From the NCBI GenBank assembly GCA_964483805.1, contig CAZADH010000001.1:57953-121952 (forward strand): a DNA stretch of 64,000 nt, read 5' to 3'. The position numbers were made by a program, and so were the translations under genes. Numbering within the stretch: the first letter of the stretch is position 1; the number at the start of each line of letters is the position of its first letter. The stretch comes from CAZADH01 sp964483805. Lineage in GTDB: Bacteria; Muiribacteriota; Ozemobacteria; Ozemobacterales; Ozemobacteraceae. The notes below the pieces were generated by a model. The model saw nothing but the letters and a program-made list of their open reading frames with translations, was not told the origin of the DNA and ran no database searches. Shown here piece after piece: positions 27,277 to 34,756 of this stretch.

Positions 27277-28188
27277 ATGACCCGGCGCCACGACGAGGGT
27301 TACAAGCTCCTGTTCTCGCATCCCGAAATGGTGCGCGATCTCTTGCGCGGGTTCGTGCACGAACCGTGGGTCGAGGAACTCGACTTCACCACGCTCGAAA
27401 AGGAACCGTGCAGTTTCGTTGGCGATCGGCTGCGCGAACGGCGCGACGATCTCATCTGGCGGGTGCGTTGGCAGGGCAACTGGCTCTACGTCTATATCTT
27501 GCTCGAGTTTCAATCGAAGGTCGATCCGTACATGGCGCTGCGCATGATGTCGTATGTGTCGTCTCTGTGGCTCGACCTGCACGCCCGCAGGCGACTTCAT
27601 CCCGATGGCTCGCTGCCGCCGGTGCTACCCGTCGTCTTATACAACGGACGCAAACACTGGACCGCGCCGGTCGAGGTTGCCGACCTTGTTGCGACGATGC
27701 CGGTGGGCCTCGATCGATTTCGTCCGCGCCTGACTCACCTGGTGATCGATGAGTTGCGCTGTGCCGAGAGCGACCTGCAGCCGGTGCGCAATCTGGTGGC
27801 GGTGTTGTTTCAGCTCGAGCACGGCCGCGACGAGGACACGCTGGTTCAGTTGATGCGGAACCTGCTTGTGTGGTTACATAGTGATGAACAACGAAGTCTG
27901 CGCAGATCATTCGCCGTCTGGATCCGCCGCGTGTTGCTGAACACCGATGTTGTCGGGCGGGTTGCGGTGTCGCAGGAAATCGGTGAACTGTCGGAGGCCA
28001 CCGTCATGTTGGAAGAAAACATCAGATACATTATTGCCCGGCGCAAGGCCGAGGCGCGTGCCGAGGGCCGCACCGAGGCCCTGCGCGCGACTGCACGGCG
28101 CATGCAGGGACTTGGCGTATCGGTGGCCGAGATTGCGAAGTTTCTCGGGATCACCGAAGACGCGGTGCGCGGCCTGCTGGAGTCGTGA
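27277..28188 (+). CDS. Rpn-family (PF04754, PD-(D/E)XK) nuclease
   Basis: 303 aa. ATG at 27277 begins MTRRHDEGYKLLFSHPEM, the usual start of this family. The nuclease core shows Asp57/Asp58 in RRDDLIWRV and Glu77-x-Gln79 in YILLEFQSKVD, the D...E-x-Q pattern of recombination-promoting nucleases and related 'transposase_31' proteins. The C-terminus (ARRMQGLGVSVAEIAKFLGITEDAV) resembles a small helix-turn-helix and is typical of the family. Usual Rpn length is about 290-310 aa, so the gene is complete. There are no terminal inverted repeats or target duplications around it, so it is listed as a gene, not an insertion sequence. Confidence 0.87.
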   Translation: MTRRHDEGYKLLFSHPEMVRDLLRGFVHEPWVEELDFTTLEKEPCSFVGDRLRERRDDLIWRVRWQGNWLYVYILLEFQSKVDPYMALRMMSYVSSLWLDLHARRRLHPDGSLPPVLPVVLYNGRKHWTAPVEVADLVATMPVGLDRFRPRLTHLVIDELRCAESDLQPVRNLVAVLFQLEHGRDEDTLVQLMRNLLVWLHSDEQRSLRRSFAVWIRRVLLNTDVVGRVAVSQEIGELSEATVMLEENIRYIIARRKAEARAEGRTEALRATARRMQGLGVSVAEIAKFLGITEDAVRGLLES

Positions 28189-28252
28189 GCGCCGGGTTGT
28201 GCGAGCAGCAAGTCACCATGGACGACACCACGTTTGGGGCGAGTTAAACGAA

Positions 28253-28278
28253 GCACCGCTTGCTTGCGCAAGCGGTGC
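28253..28278. terminator. Bidirectional hairpin terminator
   Basis: A perfect 11-bp stem (GCACCGCTTGC / GCAAGCGGTGC) with loop TTGC, between convergent genes ending at 28188 and 28309. Confidence 0.8.
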
Positions 28279-28308
28279 CATGAGCGCCGTGTCGTTGGCG
28301 ACAGGTCG

Positions 28309-28971
28309 TCAGTCGACGTTGGCCGTCACCAGGATGACCGTGATCTGGTCACGCGCTTCGCCCTCGGCGAAGCGGACCAGCACCGGATCGATGTCGACGG
28401 CGCCAACCTGCGTGCCGCCAGGCAACTTGTAATCGAGGGTGGCATGCAGCCGATGCAGGCTGAGGCGGTCGCGCTCGGTGGTTAGATAGCGGGCCAGCAC
28501 CTTGCGGCCTTCGGTGGTCCACTTGGTGCCGTGTTGCGAGATCGTGACCAGATCGAGAATCTCTTTTTTGGTGGTGGTCATGAGCGCCGTGTCGTTGACG
28601 TGGCGACCGTTGGCCTCATACTCATTGATGATGACCTGGCGAATGACCTGGGCAAGGGTCAGGTCGAGATCTTTCTCTTTGTCGGCGCGGACCGGGAACA
28701 CTTCACGGCTCTGGCCGTCGACGGTCTGAAAGTAGGCGACCTGATACGTCACGCTGTGCTCGAAACCGGCAGGAGCAGCAACCGGAACCAGTTCGATGCG
28801 ATCGAACGCGGCGACCGGAGCGCGGTCGGGTGTGGCCTGTGCGGCAGCAGCCATCTCGGCGAGAACCGCTTCGCCTGGCGCCACGGTTGCGGGCGCACCC
28901 ACCACCGGACCCACCAAAAGAACAACGATGAAGGCAAAAACAGCAATACAACGAGAATACGAGAACACCAT
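28309..28971 (-). CDS. Small exported protein of unknown function
   Basis: 220 aa. ATG at 28971 (MVFSYSRC); a TTG two codons upstream is less likely. A signal peptide (IAVFAFIVVLLVGPVVGA) is followed by about 40 Ala/Pro-rich residues and a domain about 55-220 of alternating strands and helices (FEHSVTYQVAYFQTVDG, DLTLAQVIRQVIINEYEANG, KEILDLVTISQHGTKWTTEG, DQITVILVTANVD). I do not recognise a family. It faces the Rpn gene across a terminator. A 19-bp piece of its coding sequence is repeated just after its stop codon. Confidence 0.6.
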   Translation of the reverse strand: MVFSYSRCIAVFAFIVVLLVGPVVGAPATVAPGEAVLAEMAAAAQATPDRAPVAAFDRIELVPVAAPAGFEHSVTYQVAYFQTVDGQSREVFPVRADKEKDLDLTLAQVIRQVIINEYEANGRHVNDTALMTTTKKEILDLVTISQHGTKWTTEGRKVLARYLTTERDRLSLHRLHATLDYKLPGGTQVGAVDIDPVLVRFAEGEARDQITVILVTANVD

Positions 28972-29219
28972 GATCAAACCCCACGAACCTCAACGAAATC
29001 GACCGGACGGTTTGCCCTGACGGGTTGGCGCCGGCATCCACTGAAGCACGGCAGTGTAGCAAATTCTGTGCCGTCTGTCACTATGTCTATCGACAAAGGC
29101 CGAAACCGGCATTAGATGCTGTTTCCCGTAGTCACTGCACGGTGGGTGAACGCTCGTTGTGCAGGCGCGGCACCCCGGATTGCCAACTGTGCTCGACCTG
29201 TGACCACCCCGGTGGTCGG

Positions 29220-30920
29220 TTAATGCGCAGGAGTCGTCGTCGTGTAGAGATTGCCGATCGGGCGCAAACGGGCAAACCACGTCCCTTGCCTGAAGAACGC
29301 AACCTCGAGAACGGCTCCGCCGGCCGGTGGCCGCGCTTGATCGAAGAGAAAATTACCCAGCGACCAGGCACAATTGGCGCGGTTGAGCAGGTCGAAGCTG
29401 CTCGCGACGTGCGGGTGGCAGCCGATGATCAAGGTGAAGCCCTGGGTCTCGAGCCATGACGCGACCTCACGTTGGCGGGGCGTGGGGGTGCACTGCCACT
29501 CGCGCCCCCAGTGCACGAATGCGAACGCCGGTTTGCCTGCATGAGGGAGCGGCAGATCGGCGACCGCCGGAGCGGACAGCAGTTGCACGATGCGCGGGTC
29601 GTTGTTGTCGAGGTCGGTCAGGGCGGTCAGCGTGAACGACCCGAGATCGACGGTCTGGAGATTGCCGACAACGGTGAAGCGATTGTCATGCAATGTGTTG
29701 CACATTTCTCGATACCGGCGTGCACCGAAATCCCGACCGTGGTTGTTGGCCGTGATGACCACGCGCGCACCCAGGGCCCGCAACCACGACTGCGCGAAGA
29801 GCGGATCCATGGCAAGTGGGATCGGGGTCCGCGTGGGGTCGTCGGGATTTGCGAAGACCCCCTCGAGGTTGACCGCGAGCGTTGCCGAACCCACCAGGTC
29901 ACGGGCCGCTCGCAACGTGGCCGGCCCATGGTGCGGATTGGCGAGACGCGGCACCATGAAGCGTCCGAAGAAGGTATCGCCGGCGAAAGCCCAGGTGGGC
30001 GCGAGACCGGGGCGGGGAAAGCCCGGAGAATAGACGGCGGCGATGTAGCTGGTCGAACTGGCAATCGGTTCGGGGGCGTACTCCTGCGAGTTGCGATTGT
30101 CGATCACCCACGGTCGGGCACCGAAACGCTCGCGTTGCAGGCGCATCTGCAAATACATGGCGCCGAGACAGTCGCAGTGCTGCGGTTGTGACAACGAGGC
30201 GACCCGGCGCTCGTCAGCGCCGGCCAATACCTGCAGTGAGTCCTGGTCGTGTCGACGGGCGTCGAACGGCGTGAGGAAATGCGAATAATCAGTGCTTTGC
30301 ACGACCAGAGTCGTGCTCGACACGAGCGGGGCAAGATATGAATACAGTGTATTCCAGTCTTCGACTCGACTCTTGTTGGCGATGGCGATGGCCAGTATCG
30401 GGGTGTTGGGCAATATCCGGGCGCAGAATGGCACGAGCGCCTGCACGGCGTGTTCGTGCGAAAACAGGCCCGACGGAGAAACCAGCGGGCAACCACGCAG
30501 TTGAGCGACGTCGCTGCCGGCAACCGGCACCGGGCCGAAACAGGTATTCAGATCGCGGTCACACACCGAGAATAGGGAGGTGCCTCGTGAGTAATGATCG
30601 GGGCCGATGATGACGATCTTGTCGTAACGTTTTCCGCGAATGGTTGTGAAAGCAGCGGCAATGAGGTCGACGGCCAGTAGGTGGTGCGACACGACCAACC
30701 CGGTGACCGATTCGGCAAGCGGCGCCTGGGCAGCGGTCGCGACGGCCGGGTCAAACAACGACGCGTCGGCATACATCGGGGCAATCGGCAAGACGCCGAC
30801 GTCGGTGGCCAGAGGGGCGCTCACCACCGGCAGCGCCATGATGAACAACAGCGTCAGGGCTGCAACCGAGCGCGCGGAGCTCGCATGCGCGACCAACCCG
30901 ACCGTGAGTGCGGTTTTCAT
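29220..30920 (-). CDS. Exported MEMO (AmmeMemoRadiSam B)-like domain fused to a CapA-like phosphoesterase
   Basis: 566 aa. ATG at 30920 gives a signal peptide (SVAALTLLFIMALPVVSA). Residues about 25-280 match the MEMO1/AMMECR-associated fold: VVSHHLLAVDLIAAAF, KIVIIGPDHYSRG, LFSHEHAVQALVPF, LVVQSTDYSHF, HCDCLGAM. The conserved His/Cys ligands of the MEMO metal site appear to be present. Residues about 315-550 match CapA/PGA-synthesis-type metallophosphatases: WAFAGDTFFGRFM, LAVNLEGVFA, VVITANNHGRDFG, FVHWGREWQ, LIIGCHPHV, WSLGNFLFDQ. These domains are normally on separate proteins, and MEMO proteins are usually cytoplasmic. Joint export suggests an extracytoplasmic metal-dependent oxidoreductase/hydrolase; substrate unknown. 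Confidence 0.85.
   Translation of the reverse strand: MKTALTVGLVAHASSARSVAALTLLFIMALPVVSAPLATDVGVLPIAPMYADASLFDPAVATAAQAPLAESVTGLVVSHHLLAVDLIAAAFTTIRGKRYDKIVIIGPDHYSRGTSLFSVCDRDLNTCFGPVPVAGSDVAQLRGCPLVSPSGLFSHEHAVQALVPFCARILPNTPILAIAIANKSRVEDWNTLYSYLAPLVSSTTLVVQSTDYSHFLTPFDARRHDQDSLQVLAGADERRVASLSQPQHCDCLGAMYLQMRLQRERFGARPWVIDNRNSQEYAPEPIASSTSYIAAVYSPGFPRPGLAPTWAFAGDTFFGRFMVPRLANPHHGPATLRAARDLVGSATLAVNLEGVFANPDDPTRTPIPLAMDPLFAQSWLRALGARVVITANNHGRDFGARRYREMCNTLHDNRFTVVGNLQTVDLGSFTLTALTDLDNNDPRIVQLLSAPAVADLPLPHAGKPAFAFVHWGREWQCTPTPRQREVASWLETQGFTLIIGCHPHVASSFDLLNRANCAWSLGNFLFDQARPPAGGAVLEVAFFRQGTWFARLRPIGNLYTTTTPAH
30341..30353. repeat. AATAC-N3-GTATT palindrome, exact copy 4
   Basis: Exact copy with spacer AGT, inside the MEMO-CapA gene. 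Confidence 0.7.
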
Positions 30921-30990
30921 GGCGGCTGTCCGCAGGCCGATGCGGAACAGGTGGTTCCGAGGCGACCCGGGGTGAACAAATACAAAATAC

Positions 30991-33429
30991 TTACTGCTCG
31001 TTGACCAGAGCCTTGTAGTAATCGGGTTTTGCTGGCAGTTCCGGGGGTTGCCCGTAGACTCGCTTCTGCCAGGCGGCATCGTCGAGGCGCCGGGCGAGCG
31101 GTTCGGTGAATTCGTAGTGGTTGTAAGTGATGCCGATGGCCAGGCGGGTCTGTTTTTCGTTGCCGATCAGTGCGAGGATCACGTAGGGCTCGGCGGTTGC
31201 TTGATACAGGACCTGCGCTTTGGCGATGTCGGTGTGAATGTCGGCCACGAGTCCCGAGCGGAAATCCTCATCGCGGTGGAACACAACATCACCATAAGGT
31301 TTCGCCATGTATGACAGTTGCATGACGCGCAATTTCTCGTGCTCGTCTTCGCTCAGCGTCGTGCCGGCGAGTTCCTTCTCGGCCAGTGACGTCAGGAAGT
31401 CGATGTCGTTCTTGAAGCGGTTGATGGTGCCATACTCCTCGAGTTCCGAGGCCATCTCAGGGAATTGCTGCAGGCCGCTGTGAAAATACGCCAACAGGCG
31501 TTGCAGTTGATACCAGAAGGCGAGGTTGGGTTCGACAAAGCCGCGCGGTACCGGGGGAATCTTCTTCTCATCGTCGCCGCCGCCGAATTCGGCGTAGTTC
31601 TGTTTGGCGTAGAGCAGAGTGTCGTGCTTCAGTTCGGCGTAAGAACCCAGCAGTTCCTGAATCTGCTGCAACGGATAGAGTGGGCTCTGCATGTACTGCG
31701 GATAGCCCTTGCCGAAAGTGCGCGTCAGCGTGCCGAGGGTTTTCAACCACGCGCCCGCGACGCTGACGAACCACTCGTCGTCCTTGACGCGGGAAATCGT
31801 TGCTTCGGCGCGCAACAAGAGATCGTGGAACTTCTTCTGATCGTCAGGATTCTGCGAAACCACGGTGCGGTAGAACTGTTCCGACAGATCGCGGGCCGTG
31901 CGACTGCCGAGTGCGGCAGCGACGAACAGCGCCGTGGGTGTCGATGGCAGGGTAAACTCGGTCTTCTCCTGGCCGGCGGTGAGCCGGCCGAGGGTGAGGG
32001 CATCGAAGGTGAAACGCTGGCCGAAGACGCGAAAACCTTTGGTCTTTGCGAGCATGTCGGCCTTGGTCATGCCGGGGACCGCGTCGTCGATGAACGCATC
32101 GCTGAGAATGCGCGGGGGCGCAAGTTCACCGAGACGGGCGGTGATCGCCTTGATGAACTTGTCGTCGACCGCTGCGGTGGGAGCGAGCTCGGCACGGCCT
32201 GCCACCGACGTGACGAAGTTCCGCCAGACCGGGTAACCGATGTCGTCGGCTGGGCCGGCGAAGAACCCGGTGACACTCATGATCCGGCGAAAGGTGTTGA
32301 CCAGGGGTTGCCCGTTGCGATCGGGGTTGGCCATGAGCCAGGCGACGAGCAGGGCGTCGCGAACACCGTCGGTCGTCTCGAACAACCATGTATTGCGCCC
32401 GAAATACATCATAGTGCGAAAGTATGCACGTAGGTTTGATGACTTCGTGTAGTGGCTGCGCGGCGTGAACTGGGTGTAGTCGGCTGGCCGCGGTGGGCCG
32501 TCGACGTATTGACCAAACAACGGCGAGATCTCGAGTTTCTCGGCCGCGTAGATCAGGTCCAATTCCCGCTCGATCTGCTCAGCCGTAGGGGCGTCGAAAT
32601 CGCGACGCCAGGTGTCGGCGAACAGTTTTTTGGCCGTGACGGCGGTGTCGGCATGGTCTTTTTCCTCGGCGGTCTGGGCGGCGCCTTCGGGATGCCGTGG
32701 ATACGACGCCACCGAGTTCTCGAGCAGGATCAGCGGCACGGTGAACTGAGCGGCCACGAGTTGCAGTCGCCCGGCCAGTGGACCGGTGGCCTTGTTCTTC
32801 GCCTCGATCGCCCGTTGGCGCATCTCGCGGGTGAAATGGAGCAGGTCGTGGCGCAGCGAGGTCTTTTCGAGTTCTTCGATGGTGTTCTCGAGGTACTTGT
32901 GGAACGCATGCAGCACGATGGCCGGAGTGACAAGCCGGGTGTTTTCAGGAAGACGCTCGCAGGGCACAGGGTTGCCGGCAATCTCATCGAACATGCCGAG
33001 CATTTCGTCCCAGGGCAGCGCCGCGTATCCCGCAAACTGGACCTGGCCTTTGAAGCGGGTGGCGCTCTTGGGCACGAGCAGAAACTTGTGCTGGTTGAGA
33101 AAGGCTATTTGCTTCTTGTCGAGTTTGAGTTTCAGATAGTCGAGCACGGCGCGTTTGTTGACCGCGCGCTCGAGCGTGCGTGCCGTGTCGGCCACGTTGG
33201 GTTCGATCCGGGGTGTCTGGGTTCGCGGGAGCGCGCCGAAGCGAGGCACCTGGCCGTCCGGCAGCGGAATGGCATCGAGGCCCGCGAGCGCCGGCGCCGG
33301 TGCGGCGCCGTTGCTGGAATCGCCTTGTTGTTCGGTGATCCACGATTCAACGGCAAAGAGGGGGCCGGGCGCAGCAATGCCGGCGGTAACGATGATGGCG
33401 ACGAGCAGGGGCGTAAGAAAGCGGCGCAT
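30991..33429 (-). CDS. Exported DUF3160-type protein
   Basis: 812 aa. ATG at 33429 with AAAGGA about eight bases upstream; signal peptide LTPLLVAIIVTAGIAAPG. The long mostly helical body matches the DUF3160 family as I remember it (NGFLLVPK-like NQHKFLLVPKS; TRLVTPAIVLHAFHKYLENTIEELE; YTQFTPRSHYTKSSNLRAYFRTMMYFGRNTWL; PPVPRGFVEPNLAFWYQL). No catalytic motif is known for the family. It is upstream of and close to (70 bp) the MEMO-CapA gene on the same strand, so an exported-protein operon is possible. Confidence 0.75.
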   Translation of the reverse strand: MRRFLTPLLVAIIVTAGIAAPGPLFAVESWITEQQGDSSNGAAPAPALAGLDAIPLPDGQVPRFGALPRTQTPRIEPNVADTARTLERAVNKRAVLDYLKLKLDKKQIAFLNQHKFLLVPKSATRFKGQVQFAGYAALPWDEMLGMFDEIAGNPVPCERLPENTRLVTPAIVLHAFHKYLENTIEELEKTSLRHDLLHFTREMRQRAIEAKNKATGPLAGRLQLVAAQFTVPLILLENSVASYPRHPEGAAQTAEEKDHADTAVTAKKLFADTWRRDFDAPTAEQIERELDLIYAAEKLEISPLFGQYVDGPPRPADYTQFTPRSHYTKSSNLRAYFRTMMYFGRNTWLFETTDGVRDALLVAWLMANPDRNGQPLVNTFRRIMSVTGFFAGPADDIGYPVWRNFVTSVAGRAELAPTAAVDDKFIKAITARLGELAPPRILSDAFIDDAVPGMTKADMLAKTKGFRVFGQRFTFDALTLGRLTAGQEKTEFTLPSTPTALFVAAALGSRTARDLSEQFYRTVVSQNPDDQKKFHDLLLRAEATISRVKDDEWFVSVAGAWLKTLGTLTRTFGKGYPQYMQSPLYPLQQIQELLGSYAELKHDTLLYAKQNYAEFGGGDDEKKIPPVPRGFVEPNLAFWYQLQRLLAYFHSGLQQFPEMASELEEYGTINRFKNDIDFLTSLAEKELAGTTLSEDEHEKLRVMQLSYMAKPYGDVVFHRDEDFRSGLVADIHTDIAKAQVLYQATAEPYVILALIGNEKQTRLAIGITYNHYEFTEPLARRLDDAAWQKRVYGQPPELPAKPDYYKALVNEQ

Positions 33430-33494
33430 GGACAATCCTTTTCTGAAGTGGTGTCGGCGAGTGACCGACATACAGTGTATTACGTCGCGGCCGG

Positions 33495-34139
33495 TCAGCG
33501 GATGGTGCGGTCTTCGATGAGGCGGGCGGAATCCTGGGCGGGCTCGCTGCGGGAGCGACTCAGTTCGGCGAACACCTGGCGGCGCACGTCCTCGGGAATG
33601 CGGGTGTTGAGGATGGCGGCAATCTCGTGACTGTCCGCCTGCAAAGCGGTGCGGGCGCGGTCGAGTTGTTCGCGGATCTGGCGACTGGTGGTCTGCAACG
33701 ACTCGTCGAGGCGGCTCTCGATCTGGTCCCAGCGCTCGGCCAGGGCTGAACTGAGCTTCTGGTTGAGCTGCACGAGCTTGAAGATCAGGGTCGGTGCTTC
33801 GGCGCCGGTGGCTCCTTTGAACTCGGCCAGAACCTTGTCATGGTCCTGCCACGAGCTTTTCATGGCTTCGAGGTCGCGCTGCAATTGCTGCAACTGCTGG
33901 TCCTTTTCGGCGATCTGCGTATCATACAACCGTTGTTGTTGCTGCAATTGCTTGAAGCCCGACTCGGCCAGGGTCGTGGCGTGGCGCTCTTTTTCGTTCT
34001 TGAGGTCGGCGATCTGGCGCTCGTAGTCGGTCCGAACGCGGTCGAACTCCCGTTTGCGCCACCAGGCGTCGACCTTGGCGCCGAGAACGAACAGCACGAC
34101 CATGATGCCAAGAAAGAGGATCTGTTGCAGTGTTTCCAT
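33495..34139 (-). CDS. Membrane-anchored coiled-coil protein
   Basis: 214 aa. One N-terminal transmembrane helix (QQILFLGIMVVLFVLGAKV) is followed by a long charged coiled coil about 30-105 with many Lys/Glu/Gln heptads (KQLQQQQRLYDTQIAEKDQQ), then a second helical region 110-190. The topology (N-terminal anchor, cytoplasmic coil) resembles RmuC-like N-termini or DUF1043/YhcB-like envelope proteins, but it lacks an RmuC nuclease domain. The gene has a weak ribosome site and lies 66 bp upstream of the DUF3160 gene. Confidence 0.65.
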   Translation of the reverse strand: METLQQILFLGIMVVLFVLGAKVDAWWRKREFDRVRTDYERQIADLKNEKERHATTLAESGFKQLQQQQRLYDTQIAEKDQQLQQLQRDLEAMKSSWQDHDKVLAEFKGATGAEAPTLIFKLVQLNQKLSSALAERWDQIESRLDESLQTTSRQIREQLDRARTALQADSHEIAAILNTRIPEDVRRQVFAELSRSRSEPAQDSARLIEDRTIR

Positions 34140-34204
34140 GGCTGTTGTCTACCCCTTGTCAGTCTTGCCGCGTGGGCGGATGCCGCCTGTCTTGCCGGTC
34201 GACG

Positions 34205-34246
34205 CATTTATATATAAATATATGTGCATATATACATATATACATG
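34205..34246. repeat. TA-rich low-complexity tract with palindromes
   Basis: A 42-bp stretch of almost only A and T in a GC-rich genome. It contains the perfect 14-bp palindrome ATTTATATATAAAT (34206-34219) and tandem CATATATA units. It lies upstream of the coiled-coil gene (minus) and could be its promoter or a bendable element. Confidence 0.55.
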
Positions 34247-34303
34247 GGCGAATTGCGGTTGTCATGCCAGTCTGGCCGCGGGTGCCCTGCCGGCTGGCCT
34301 CGA

Positions 34304-34648
34304 TCAAGAGCGCACCAAAGTGTCGATCTTCGCGGCCATCAGAAAGTCGTTGTCATGCAGTCCCTTGATCTTGTGGGTCGTCAACTCAACCCGGCAGAAC
34401 CCCCACCCCACGGTCAACGTCGGGTGATGCCCCTCCGCTTCTGCCAGTTCACCAATGCGGTTGGCCAGGGCGAGGGCCTCGCGAAAATTCGGGCACTTGA
34501 ATCGGCGCGAGATCTGGGTTGCCGCCTCATCGAGTGTCCAGTCCGGCGCCAGTTCGGCCCGACGGGCAGACGACTCGGCAGCAGTCAGCGCGGGTACTCC
34601 ACCCTGACATGGGGTGCAGTGCCGGTTGTGCAGAGAGCAAGCGTCCAT
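34304..34648 (-). CDS. phhB: Pterin-4a-carbinolamine dehydratase
   Basis: 114 aa. ATG at 34648 has GGGAGG eight bases upstream; the N-terminus MDACSLHNRHCTPCQGG is the common extended form. The catalytic signature is present: EGHHPTLTVGWGFCRVELTTHKIKGLHDNDFLMAAKID, including the His-His pair and the later His. The enzyme dehydrates 4a-hydroxytetrahydrobiopterin and recycles pterin cofactor; in bacteria without a phenylalanine hydroxylase it can act in molybdopterin or other pterin metabolism. No pterin-dependent hydroxylase is seen in the window. The symbol is by family only. Confidence 0.9.
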   Translation of the reverse strand: MDACSLHNRHCTPCQGGVPALTAAESSARRAELAPDWTLDEAATQISRRFKCPNFREALALANRIGELAEAEGHHPTLTVGWGFCRVELTTHKIKGLHDNDFLMAAKIDTLVRS

Positions 34649-34756
34649 CGTCGCCACCTCCCGATGTGGTTGCCGTTTCGAGCAACGACAGCATAGGCCG
34701 ATGCCGAACGGTCGTCAAACTCTCGGCGCGGCTGGATCCGGCGGGGCGAACCGGGA

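Noticed and set aside
27277..28188. Treating the Rpn/PF04754 gene as an insertion sequence
   Set aside because: No terminal inverted repeats or target-site duplications were found around it; Rpn proteins are often resident genes.
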